Source of the DNA: Lunularia cruciata | Lineage: Eukaryota; Streptophyta; Marchantiopsida; Lunulariales; Lunulariaceae | DNA length: 64,000 bases | Assembly: GCA_948567375.1 (NCBI GenBank) | Contig: OX419755.1 | Coordinates: forward strand, 68,948,944-69,012,943 | Direction: 5' to 3' | Shown here: one piece after another, positions 11,818 through 23,466 of the stretch | Position numbering within the stretch: the first letter of the stretch is position 1 | Layout of the letters: every line of letters starts with the position of its first letter | Notes under the pieces: model-generated | What the model saw: only the letters and a program-made list of their open reading frames with translations | Databases searched by the model: none | What the model was told of the DNA's origin: nothing | Translations under genes and position numbers: made by a program

Positions 11818-12720
11818 TGCACCAGCTACTTTCTCTACAACGATGAGGTTTCGCCTAGGTTTGTTCCACCCATCTGCATCTTCATTACTCACTTGTGAGT
11901 GTGGTTCTACACTAGATGCAGCAGCGGTCCACATGACACGGTGTCCTTTTGGAGGACAGAGGATAGCTACCCATGATGCAATTATGGACATAGTGTTTGC
12001 TATGGCACGAGAGAGCGGATACTTGGCTTGGAGGGAGCGTTTGTATGCTTTGCAGACGACACATGTCAGGGTAGACTTATATTTGGTCCGAGATGATCAG
12101 GTGATACTAGTGGATGTCGTGGTTACGGACCCTATGCGGGATACAGTTTTGGAGAGAGTACCCATCCCATGGATGGGCGGCGAGTGTTGCAGCAGGTCGC
12201 AAGATCTCCAAGTATAGGGGCATGCAGTGAGGTCACCTCTTTGTTCCTCTAGCCTTGGAGTTATATGGAGCGGTGGACACGGCATTTGACGCATTTGTCA
12301 CGGAGTGCACGAGAGCTTATCATGTTAAGTGTCAAGGGGTACCACTCTCACTCTCATATTTTGTAGCATATTTTAGATAGCATGTGTCCATTGCTCTACA
12401 GAGAGCAGTGGCTGGTGCAATCCATAGGAGAGCAATCACATTAGGTGATGTTTCTTCGGATGCTCGAGTCATGTATAGACCGTCCAACTTGCATAACTCG
12501 GATATCTTAGGTGCGGTAGGGTAGATTTTTCATATAGACTCATTGGGATTTAGCCCTATGTTACCTTTTTTTTCTCTTGTATCGGCTTGATGGGGTCTTC
12601 CCATCCTTCATTTTTCCTACTTGGTCGGCTTGATGGGATCTTCCCATCCTTCGTTTTTCATACTTGGTCGCCTTTTTCCCCAATAATATGGAATGAATTA
12701 TCTTTACCCGGATTGCTCAA
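11818..12720 (+). mobile_element. LINE copy A: 5'-truncated, endonuclease C-terminus and 3' end
   Basis: This is a 5'-truncated non-LTR retrotransposon copy. It aligns with copy B from about 18351 onwards and covers the C-terminal endonuclease, a downstream domain (VPLALELYGAVDTAFDAF...ALQRAVAGAIHRRAI in a shifted frame with stops) and the 3' region. The 3' end carries the GATGGG-GTCTT-CCCATC hairpin twice in a tandem duplication (about 12586-12671). A frameshift after the endonuclease and later stops make the copy inactive. Confidence 0.8.
11843..12217 (+). pseudogene. LINE restriction-like endonuclease domain
   Basis: A 124-codon open stretch encodes the endonuclease end of a LINE polyprotein. 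Visible motifs are a CCHC knuckle (C18, C20, H30, C34 in TCECGSTLDAAAVHMTRC), the HD pair (H44-D45 in ATHDAIMDIV), E65 in WRER, D78 in RVDLYL and D91 in ILVDVVVTDP. This order matches the CCHC, HD and PD...D signature of R2/NeSL/Utopia-type restriction-like endonucleases, which nick target DNA for target-primed reverse transcription. The first Met is simply the first one in the open stretch; the true protein would start far upstream. The frame is lost after residue about 105. Confidence 0.75.
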
Positions 12721-14219
12721 CTTGGATGGTTTCTGGCTAGTATAGACGTAAATTTGGAGTTTTAGGTCATTCCGAGATTATGGCGGCAGAAGAAGTTTAG
12801 GGTAGACCATACTATTTACGTTGGCACTCAAGAACGAGAATAGCAGTGGTCAGGTGTTCTTGTCTGGAGTTATTCTCGCCAAAATAGCGGAGCAAACTTA
12901 TCAAGAGATTACGCCAGACTTTCCATGTGACTGTCCACGTTCTCGTCGGCCTGAGGGAATCTGGGTCGCTAGGTTTTGCTTTCCGGTCTAGAATGTGGGG
13001 GAACCTGAGTGAGCGGAGAGTAAAACGCATCCTCTAAAGACGTGCAATTGAACGAATGCCATGTCACGACTGCGCATTGAAGCCTCGGGATGTCGCGGAA
13101 GGTCGAAACATCTGGAAGGAAAGGATGGAGAAGATCGGCCGCTGAATCTGCCACAGTACTGACTGAATACTGCTGTCGTTTCTAGTCGGGCAGGCCAAGA
13201 GTTGCTCCACAGAGTGATGCGCGGAGTCCTCCAGACTATATTTGTTGCATGTCCTTCACTTGAACCGGGAAGTCATCCCGATTCATCGAAGCGATGTCGA
13301 AACTGTTCTGCCGACAAATACTGTACCGTTGTACTCAAACGGAAGTTGATAAGCAAAATCCTGAGCGCTATGTACGTGCCACTCAAATCATGAATGGTTC
13401 ACAAGCGAACTTAAAGTACGTCCTTGATAAGGAGGGTATGATACCATAAATTCGAGAGCCTGCAACTTGTAATTTGTGTGTAAAAGCCCCAGAGATAGAC
13501 TTGACAGACCCACCAGTAGACTTAAGCGACACTTGAAGCCTTGACAGGTCCTACGTAGCAACGGATTTCACAGCACGACAATTTGAGACATGAGAAGATC
13601 GATTGCCTCGAGCTCACACCGTGATGTCTGCGCGTTCCACTTGTGGGGTCTATTAAGTCGAAGGGCGGAATATACGCGTCGGTTAAGTCTTATCAGTTTT
13701 CAAACGGATTTTTGTCAATTGGATGGGGTTGGGTACCATTGCTTGACAGAGTTCCATCGCATATTGGCCACGTAGCTAAACGATCTAGATCCATGGAAGG
13801 AGCTGTAGCAAAGAAGTCTAGCCCGCCAAGGACACAGGAAGTGGGACTAAGGATGACTTTTGCAGAATGCGTGAAGGAGCGAAAGGCTTTATATAATTGC
13901 AATCAGTTAGACTTTTCCCTGCTGAAACAGTGATGATCGGTCCTCTGGTTATGAAGGAAATGAACGTGAAGAGTTAGTAGCCTCATGAACGATTAAAACA
14001 ACTTCTGGGAAATAGAAACGGGAAAGAAGAGTCAAGCTCGAGAGAAGTAGAGTTTCAGTTGAGAGCTTTATCGGAGGTATATCTCACTGCAATAACATCG
14101 CAAGAGAATTTGACTGTTGTTGTAGCTCTGATAGAAATTTGACGAGAGCATTACACGCTCGGATCAGGGATCATCGAGCATCGCTTAACGTAGGGTTCAA
14201 AGCTCCTTTTAGCACTCTG
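12721..14219. other. GC-richer unassigned block
   Basis: The block has higher GC than its surroundings and several 60-96 codon ORFs on both strands, but none shows a family motif I recognise and no exon chain could be built. A PBS-like GCTCTGATA at 14125-14133 suggests that a decayed LTR element contributes at the right end. Confidence 0.3.
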
Positions 14220-14245
14220 TAGGAATGAATGTACATTCATTCCTA
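14220..14245. repeat. Perfect 26-bp palindrome
   Basis: The sequence TAGGAATGAATGT is followed at once by its exact reverse complement, without a spacer. It lies about 85 bp right of the PBS-like site at 14125, possibly inside an LTR remnant. Confidence 0.9.
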
Positions 14246-15879
14246 TTTCATCAGGGAGTTTCAGATTTAGAGTCCGACAGATATTATAAATATTCAGTTA
14301 TATTTATATTTTTAAATATATTTACTAAAAATAAAAATAGCAAAAAATTGAATTATTTATATTTAAAGTGATTTTAAATTATATTAATCTTTTTAATATA
14401 TTTAAAATTTAATTTAATTATTTAAAATAATAAAAAATTTCATATAAATCTATATATTCTCGTACGATCCATACAATTCTTTAAAACTTACCATAATTTA
14501 TTTATAGATATCTAGAGAATCATATAAACTAAATCTTTAAAACCACCCCTATTGAAATTGAACGTAACACCAACCGCATTTGCTTTCTGTGGTAGTCAGT
14601 TTGACCATGTTAGCAGTAACTACCACTGCCTGACAGCCTCCGTTTGAAAGAAAAGTCAAACAAGCATCAAGCATTGATGTGTTGCAGAAGAATTCGGCAC
14701 GTAGTCTAAGTTGTTAATGCATCCACCCCATGCAAGCATTTGACGGGAGTATTTAACTCTACTACTGTCGAACCTCTATAACTGCAATAGGAGTTACACA
14801 AAATCTACACTTATGGAGGGGTACTTTTATCCGAAATACCAAGAAACTGGAATCGACATAATTTATTCAATGAGGGCATGGAATCATGCGGTGTTCAAAC
14901 TGGGGAGAAATAATTCACAAATTATTGAACTATAAGTTGTTGCTAGAATCTATGTTTTTTTTAAAGAAATGGACGCAGTACTCCTGACCGCACCCTCACC
15001 GTGTGTATCAGGCTTCTGTACTTGTCAAACTGAATGTATTGGTGTTGAATTTGATTCAAGTGTATATACCATTTTCTACATCTTGACAAGGGTGTGATTA
15101 TCTTTACGATATTGGAAGGTTCTTGGTAAGATCAAGGTAAATTTCTGGTCTAGTATCTATGCATATATTAGAATAATTTCTACCAGCTATGAAAGCATTC
15201 AGGTGAAGCCTATTGAAGATTTCAGGTAAAGGTAAAAGAGAGAAGAAGACGATCATTACATATGCATATGCCCAGAGATAGTAATCATCCAGTTTTTATC
15301 ATCTCGGATAAATTTGGACAAAATTTTTATGAGAGGTGACTTATGAAGATAAATCATATTTAACAAACTTGACTGAAAATGTAATAGTGACATAAATAAA
15401 ATAAAAACTTTTGGAAATTTGATTTTAAGATTTCACCAGAAATTAAAGTATGAGGTATGTTAGAGGGTGCGTAATAGTGAACTACACAAGTGAAACTATT
15501 GGGAAGATCTGGAGATGTGAGAGGAAAGATTCCATTTTCTGAGGGCTCTCTAGCATAAAGCACTCGAGTGAATAGTGTTTCATATTTATTTTTCAATTTC
15601 GGTTCCATTGGTACCTAGATTGAAGACTATGGAGAATTGGGGAGAAAGTTATGGGATTTTTAGGTTTTCTAGGGTTTAAAATGATCATTACACATTGATA
15701 GTGATGGCTTGGGATTTCTCAATTTTAATCTCTTGGTATTCATGCTTCAGTTCCATGAGAACTTAGTCTGAAAATGTTAGAGATGGGAATTGAAAATTAC
15801 TAGAGTTTATAGTTTTCAAGGTTTGGAGATATAATATTTACTCATGTGAGTTGAGATGTGAAGGGTTGTGGTCTTGCAG
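14246..15879. other. Intergenic DNA, nothing recognised
   Basis: AT-rich at first, then of average composition. No convincing exon, repeat or RNA gene was seen; the rightmost part may include the 5' end of LINE copy B. Confidence 0.4.
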
Positions 15880-18800
15880 GTATGGAAAGAGATGGAGAGG
15901 AGCATCATGTGTCATTATCATTATTTTTGTGCTAGCCATGGCTATACTTTCCCATGTGAGGCTGCTTAGAGCGGCTCGGGATACACCATGCCCAATGTGT
16001 CGCTAACATTTTATCTCGCAAGGGGTAAAGACCCATGTGGGAAGGATGCACAAGGACTATGATTGGACAACTAGGGATGCTCATGTGAGGCAAGCTACCA
16101 CATCAAAGCAATGACACTTGAGATTATGCACACTTCCACTATCTTTTTGTTGACCGTTCTAGTGATACAAATCAAGTCGTGGGAGTGGTTAGCATATTGG
16201 GCGAGTAGCACTTTGGGATTATTTGAGACTAGTTTTCCATGTCCATGTCCATTCCATAGGATACCCCGTGCACTCCATGATGAGTCTAGATAAGCATTTT
16301 TCCTACCACTTGAATGTTTTGCATGTGATCCCTTGGACGAGTTAGCATGGTTCATATTCCTCTTACTCCCTTGATGGTGTCTTTATTATGCTAGAGGGAG
16401 ACATGCGGGGCATAAAGAGGTGGCTGTTAGATTTTGTTAATTCTGAGTGGGGGATTAGGTGGCCTTACAAGAGGAGTGTGTTAGGGCTGCACATTTTAGG
16501 AGATAGGTTTTGCCACAAGTTACCATAAATTCCACTCGATTACGATGATGTAGGACATTGGGTCAAGCTGGAGAGTTTAGTAGAGCAATACTAGCACTAC
16601 ACCCTTTGTCTATAGCTAGTCCTATTGATGAGACTATCTTTACCGTGCGCTTACTACATCCTATGGTAGGAGAAGGATTACCATTAGAGGTCTTAGATTA
16701 TAAGCCTAAGTAGCATGTATGTCTTGATAGCTTGCTTTTTGAACAAGCTTTGTGCATTGCACCTCACCTTTCCTTAGGAGGCTTGTCAAAGATGGTATAT
16801 GAGCATCTTAGAGATTTTTTTTAGGCAAATGATCCTTCTGGTGGTTTTATTGAGTTATTTCAAGTGGTTGCAATAGTATTGAGAGAAGACATTCTTATGT
16901 CTATTAGTTGGGTGTTATGTGCTAGTCAACTTCTCGCTATGGAGAAATACACAAGGATTATTAGACCAATTGCTATTGGCAAGATCTTTTGTGTTTGGTC
17001 AATTGCACCATTGTCCTTCAACATTGTTCTCACTTTTGATAGCATCTTAGTCTACTTCAATTTGGAGTAGCTACACTTGGAGGATGTGAGGCTATATCTT
17101 TAGGCATTAGGGCATTCCTAGATATCCATATGGAGTGGGTCATCCTATAGGTGGACATTGAGAATTCTTTTAATTGTGTTTCATGAGCATCCATCTTTAG
17201 AGAGCTTAGGGAAGTTAGTGGATCCTTGGCAAGTATTATTCCTTTTGTGCAGTCTTTTATAGCTCTCTTGCTTCCCTTTACTATCAGCATGGTTGTTCAT
17301 AGAGGGAGTCACCATCTTGGAGTCAACTGTGGGTACACATCACGGAAATCCTTTAGGTAGACCCTTATTTGCCATGGCTCACTTTAGAGCCCTCTTATCA
17401 ACTACTTTGGCCATGCTAGATTGTGTAATCCCCTCATTTATAGATGATACATACATCATGGGCCCTATAGATTAGATTAGGCAGACCTTTGACCACTTGA
17501 CTACCAAACTACATCTAGTAGGCTTGAGAGTCAAGGGATCAAAGTGCACAGCATGGTCCCTTTTAGGTATCCCTCCTCAAGGTGAGCTTCCAAAGAGGTG
17601 TATCACATCTATAGATGGACTTCTTGGAGTGCCAGTAGGATCCAAGGATTTGTAACACTTTTCTAAGATGTTGCCATTGTTGAGGATATTCTCCATATGA
17701 ATGACCTTCCTTTACTAGGAGAACCATTGGTGGCGTTTGGTTTACTCTCCTTTAGTATTGCTTGGTGATCAACTTACCTCCTCAGCACAATTCTCCCCTC
17801 CTTGACCTTGCTATCATGTCTAAGAGCCTTTGATAGGAGGATTATGGGAGTCTTTGGTGATATTATTGGACTAGGGATATTTGAGTGTGTGACAAGGGAT
17901 TTGGCATGTAGACAAACATCTCTTCCAATCTTTTGTAGAGGGGTTGGCTTGCTGTCTATGGAGTAGATGGCACCTATAGCATTTTTGGGTACTTGAGCTC
18001 ACTCAACACTCCTACTTTCCTCTTGTTTTGTGGTTGTTGATAGGCCAGTTTTGGAGACTTATGTGATAGAGGTGGAGGAGGGATCCTTTTCTCTCCGGAT
18101 GTTATTGCGGCAGACAAGAGATAGTCTATCCCTACGGGCATACAAGGACCTTCCATCTTTTGCTTCACTATTGTCAGATTGGACTAGAGGTTTCCTGTCT
18201 TCCTTGTGGAGCGACAATGTCAACAGATACTACATTCTCTCTTAGTTGACTCGTCCATTCCTGAAGCTACTAGAGCACATCTTTGTTGTTTCTTGGCCAA
18301 GGGTGTAGGCTCTTGGATCCTAGCTCGACCATGCATTAGGGCATTTTGACCCGCACTAGCTACATTTCTTACAGCAATGAGATTTTGCCAAGGTTTGGTC
18401 CACCTATCTGCATCATCATTACTCACTTGTGAGTGTGGTTCTACACTAGATGCAGCAACGGTCCATATGACATGATGTCTTTTTGGAGGACAAAGGATAG
18501 TTACCCATGATACTATTAAGGACATAGTATTTGCTATGGCATGAGAGAGTGGATACTTTGCTTAGAGGAAGTGCTCGTATCATTTGCAAACGACATGTGT
18601 CAAGGCATACTTATACTTGATCTGAGATGATCAGGTGATAATAGCGGATGTCGTGGTTATGGACCCTATACATGATACAATTTTGGAAGGAGTGATTACC
18701 CACTCCTTGGATGGGCGGGGAGGGAAGTGACAGCTCACAAGGTCTCCAAGTATAGGGGTATGCAGCGATGTCATCACTTTGTTTCTCTAGCCTCAGAGTT

Positions 18801-19200
18801 ATATGGAGCAATGTACATGGCATTGACACATTTGTCAAGGAGTGCACGAGAGCTTATCATGTTAGGCACTAGGGGTACCACTCTCACTATTCATACTTTA
18901 TAGTATATTTTAGACAACATGTGGTCATTGCTCTGCAGAGGGCAGTGGCTGGTGCAATCCATAGAGAGCTATCACAGTAGGTTATGCTTCTTCAGCTGCT
19001 CCAGTAGTTTGTAGACAATACGATTTGCATAGCTATGATAGTTTAGGTGTTTGTAGGGCAGATTTCTCACATCAACTCTATTATGGCTTAGCCCCATTTT
19101 GCCTATTTTGTCTCACCCTTGCCCTGGCTTGATGGGGTTTTCCCCTCCTTCATGTTTCTCCGTGATCGGTCGCCCTTTTCCCTCTACTAAAACTACATAG
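15880..19200 (+). mobile_element. LINE copy B: near full-length, finger + RT + endonuclease
   Basis: Domains follow in order on the plus strand. (1) A C2H2 finger at 15989-16051 (CPMC, then H and H four residues apart, in VKTHVGRMHKDYDW). (2) Reverse transcriptase at about 16860-17640, with RIIRPIAIGKIF, GTHHGNPLGRPLFAMAHFRA and SFIDDTYIMGP, which correspond to the RPI, RQGDPLG and YADD motifs. (3) A GVGLLSMEQMAP segment near 17945. (4) A CCHC and HD endonuclease at 18400-18700. (5) The 3' hairpin region at 19100-19180. Many stops and frameshifts interrupt it. The exact 5' end is uncertain. N-terminal finger plus C-terminal endonuclease is the layout of R2/NeSL/Utopia-like clades rather than of the L1 and RTE elements usual in plants. 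Confidence 0.75.
17293..17475 (+). pseudogene. LINE reverse transcriptase palm fragment
   Basis: Sixty codons include GTHHGNPLGRPLFAMAHFRA and PSFIDDTYIMGP. The catalytic box normally reads ADD; here it is IDD, and the RQGDP box reads HHGNP, so the copy is decayed. It belongs to LINE copy B. Confidence 0.75.
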
Positions 19201-21126
19201 AAGTGTGGGATGTTTTATTCTACAAGTAACCAATGTTGCAATATTAAACCGGTCGCGTAGCAAAATGAGAGTTGAAAAGGTTTACATTTGTCCGTAAATG
19301 TAATAATGCAGTTACCCGTTGTTCTATTTGCGGAGTTAATTTGACATTGTAGTTATACAGGTTGCAGTTACAGAGGTCCACCAGTATACTCCTTGACAGT
19401 AAGCTTACCGCGAAGACTACAGCGATAGAGTTAGCGGACCCCATATTTAGCACTTCGACTTGGTTGACCCCCAAAATGGCAAAAAGACTTCAACCCCTTG
19501 AAGGCGGCATGAGTCCTCTGGCAGTGGGTTACGCAAACTGCCAGGTTTTCAGACACCAGTTGGGAACAATCGTAATAAATACAACCCTTCTTCCATGGAC
19601 CGTCTTGGACGTGCCAGTCGAGAAATTGTGACAAACTGCTTTAATGTTCGGTACTGCACTTGCTATGACCCATTGGAAGGTGGGATTCCAATTCTCATCA
19701 CCTTTGGTGCGTGACTTTACGTTTGATGTCAAAAGCATGCTCTAGTAGGGGCAGACATGGGTTTTGCTTCGGGGGTAGAGCCGTGCCGCGCGCGACAAGA
19801 GCAGCTCCTCATGCCGTTGCATAAAAATCATTTAAGTGGTAGCAATGAGTGTTATGAGGTGCACACACCGAATGAATTCATTCTATTGCCCAGGCAGATT
19901 TGCAGCTCGATTTCCTCCGTACATTTTCAGAGAGCAAATCGATCAGATGTTGGGAAGAACTAACCAAAAGCCTCCGTTACGCAGGCAGCCAAGCTATAGG
20001 TTCTTTCCCTTAACGTGCATAGTTAATCTAGGAGTTGAACTGAGTCACAAGCTGCGTCGTGCCAAGAATCGAGTTTGGCACGACCTCGAAGATACCACCT
20101 CGAAGCCTGGGGTCCCAACCTAGCTCTCGGAGTTACATGGACCCGGTCATGATCGGTGCAAGGCACAATAGATCATAGCAGTATAATTTGGACCGTCCCT
20201 CACTTCATCGAGCTATAGCAGGTGCAACTGTACACACTCTCTACGTAGCTCGAACTCTAAAACATGTCAGGGGGAGCAGCTTAGCAGCCATGAATTCTTA
20301 ACGACCTTCCAGTTACCATCTCGAAAGAAAATACGGAAAGTGAGGACCTCTCAGCCGAAGTGGGAAAATGGTCGAGTCCAGTTGTATACACACAGATTCA
20401 CAGGAATTGATTGTAGTAAACATGTCCTTCCTCATAGTTCTACACCAGAATGTCGTTCGTAGACTCGGACGTTTATGAATGAATCAGAATCAGGGATATT
20501 CTGTTCCCCAGCAGCTTGCAGCTTTTACACATGTATAATAAAATATTCGTCTTCATAAGAGATCCTTGGTATAAAAAGGATCCACCGAAAGGCAAACCTA
20601 ATACTGTACGAAAAGCTCCATATGCTGTCTCGACAACATCCTGGGACGTGGCTGTGTATCTGGATCCGAATGATGTGATGACGGGCGGAGGAATGAGCTC
20701 ATTCATTGCATATCCCCAATGAAATGGTAGAATATCTATTTACAACTAACTACCTTGCTGTTCAAGAATTTTTCTTTTGGCTTGCGCGGTAGGTCCGATA
20801 CAAGGACATTAACTAGGACGCAAAAGAGTGTCGAGCCAGACCTGAAGCTGGAAGATTCTTGCGTCATGCCCTCGGTCCCAACCCAGTAAAATGAATCTCG
20901 ACCGACATTTGGGATGTAACTCTGATGAGTTTACCTGCCGGCCTAACTGCCAATAGGAATTGCATCCCAATTTACTTGCTCCACTTGAGATGTACAAGAG
21001 AGTTGTATTCCTCCTTGCCTGCGTCCGTGCTTCGATCCGCCGAGACTCCAGTGCAGTTCAATGCACCGTGCTTCAAGGGTGGCTCGACAGCGAGAAAAAT
21101 TAGATTGATTATGTAAACTTTCTCTG
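19201..21126. other. Intergenic block downstream of GT92 gene, with orphan ORFs
   Basis: Non-repetitive and GC-richer than most of the window. Near 20473-20722 both strands hold coding-like ORFs: plus, ending TGGGMSSFIAYPQ; minus, starting MNELIPPPVITSFGSRYTAT. I recognise neither. The 3' UTR of the GT92 gene should lie just below 21127. Confidence 0.35.
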
Positions 21127-23325
21127 CTATTCTTCTTCGTCTTGCCATTGCAGCTTCTCAGGGTTGCCCGGCTTACTGAATGTTTGCAGCGAGAAATCTC
21201 TAAGTCTAGTGTCCTCAATTTCACAAAAGCGTGACTCCCAATCGTCTGGTTTTACTGCCTCCGTGCCCAAGCCTGGAGTTCTGTCTCTCGACCCCTTGTT
21301 TTCTGCCTTCTGCCAGTCGGTGGTATATGTCCCAGCTCGTCGAACGAATTTCATTTTGAAGACGTCCCATGCCTGCAGGATGATCGCCCAAGCACGAGAC
21401 TTAGATAAATGCGTTTTGACATAGTTTAATTTTCCATCGTCTTCCTTAAATTACAATAGAGGAATATCAGCAGAACAGAAGAAATCAATTGACGATATAC
21501 CTGAAACTTGTAGTGATTGACAACAGCAACACTGCGCATGAGTTTGACAGAGTGGTAATGAGTGCGGAGCTCGAAATGATGCAGAACGTTGAGCAGACTG
21601 TTGTTCACAGCATCGAGCAGAATAATGGATTTGTGTCGCTCTGGGTTCTTCAGTCGACAGGTGTACCCAACAGTTACTCCTTGCTCAGGGCTGTGATCTA
21701 ATCCAGAAGGCCCGAAATTATGACAGTCGAATTGGATCTCCCCTAGGATCCGTCCTGTTGTGCTCATCACCTTTTCGCTCTCCGTGTCGATCACCCTGTG
21801 TAGGACCATTGCATCGGTGCCACCAGTGTGGTTAGTTTTTCTGAGATAATAGGGGGGGAAGATATACTCGTCCACGTCAGAAAACATCACCCATTGGCAC
21901 TCCTCCCGAGCTAGAATGGTACAATGAGAAAAAGCGGCCTGCTGCGTTTTGATCCATGGCCAAACCATTCTGCTGATATTGTAACCTGCCAGGGACTCCA
22001 TCACTTCTTCAATCTTATCATCGCTGTCGTTGTCGTACACAAAGTATCTCTCTACCCCGAAGAAGCTGTGGTACATTACCCACTCCTTGATAAATTGAGC
22101 CTTGTTCCAGACCATCGTGCAAGCGCAAAGTTTGCGCTTCGGCACGAATTCAGGATCCGAAACCAAATCAAAATGCTCAGTTTCAATTGAAGAAAGCTCC
22201 GCAGCGTCTGCAAGTCTGGTCCGGTCAGATTCTTCGTCCAAGATCTCCTCGCCGAGCGTCTTCCGTAGAGGGTGAGTGAAAGAGTCGAGAAAATGTTCGG
22301 GCTTGTTATCGGGATTATAATAAATTACGGAGGGAATCACCCCGAGCCAATTGGCTCTGACACTGAGATGGTAGCCTCTGAGCTTCTCCTCCATGTGAGC
22401 CGGGGGTTTCTCGCATCGAACAATTTCCTGAGCTGCTGTGAGTACTCTGGTCTCCACTAGACTTTTGGACTGTAGAGTCTTCCCGAACACACACTTGACA
22501 CTAGTTACGTCGATCCGCTTCGAACTCTTCGTCACTAGACCCTTCACGAGCAGGACCAAGCTATCCGTGTCTAATAGACTCTCGTAGACTATGTAGTCCC
22601 ATGTGGGCAACCTGTTAGGATTGTACAAAGCAGTCGTTTGAACCCTGACGTCACTGTTTCGAATTCCCAGAGTGACATTCGTGTGAGACTTACCGGGGAA
22701 TTCTTTGAGCCACTCGGGACGGCTGCACCTCACCATCTGCAAATCCTTGGTTCGAGGCTTGATACTGATCACCGGGGTGGTGCTACGATTTCTCATACCT
22801 CCGAATCTACATTCTAAGCTTTCCAGATTACCTTTAAGATCTGTAGAGTCGGGAACTCTTACTAGGAGCATGATATTATCGGGAAATACCACTGCATCCT
22901 GTACGTAGATCGAGCGTTCACTATCAGGCCTTGCAATTCGCAGTAGAGAATCTTCCGAAGAGATAGCAGGCAAATTGGCTAGTTGATGTACATTCACAGT
23001 GACTCCAGTATTCGTTATTGGACCTGCATTACAAATGAAATCCTAAACGCGATGAGTATTTACTCCATAGATCTTGCAGGAACCATGTGAGATTAGAAAA
23101 CGAGGACATCATAGGCGAGCTTTAAATTTCAGAAGAGTCGTACGTACACTTACCTTCTAACCACTGACCCCAAACCACCGTGGTGACGGTGCATACGCAA
23201 GCCAACACCAGGCAAGTAGTCCATGTCCTCCAAAGACTGAGAGATGGAGCAGCCGGCGCTTCAATTCCTCCCAACAGCAACGTTTTGTCTTTGAGCGGAC
23301 TTTTCCTTCTCTCAACAATCTCCAT
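21127..23325 (-). CDS. GT92 (DUF23) family glycosyltransferase, three exons
   Basis: Spliced coding exons on the minus strand are 23325-23154, 23023-21501 and 21372-21127, with GT/AG introns of 130 and 128 bp (donors G|GTAAGT and CAG|GTATAT, acceptors TGCAG). The product is 646 residues. Residues 1-34 are a short cytosolic tail starting MEIVERRK and 35-52 a single membrane segment (TCLVLACVCTVTTVVW), giving a type II topology expected in the Golgi. The GT92 catalytic domain runs from about 353 (KLCACTMVWNKAQFIKEW) through D440-V441-D442, the DxD-type metal/nucleotide-sugar site in FSDVDEYIF, to HYKFQ and, across intron 2, AWDVFKMKF. The C-terminus (GSRDRTPGLGTEAVKPDDW) is well conserved in plant members. 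Plant GT92 proteins include galactan beta-1,4-galactosyltransferases; this one looks closer to the larger uncharacterised DUF23 group. The long N-terminal part of exon 2 probably folds as a stem region. All exons are open and the gene looks intact. Confidence 0.9.
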
Positions 23326-23456
23326 TGTTTCAGATCACTCGAACACTAAACGGATCCCTCGATCTCTTCGCTTACTCACAGCAGGCTCAGAGTCGAGTAC
23401 ATCCACAATGTTGACAATCCCCTAGCAGAATTTCTCAAGTGCCGTCCGACACTCCA

Positions 23457-23466
23457 GTATATATAT
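23457..23466 (-). promoter_or_regulatory. TATA box for the GT92 gene
   Basis: A TATATATA stretch lies 132-141 bp upstream of the GT92 start codon. With a start site about 30 bp downstream, the 5' UTR would be about 100 nt. The string is palindromic, so it could also serve the other strand. Confidence 0.5.
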
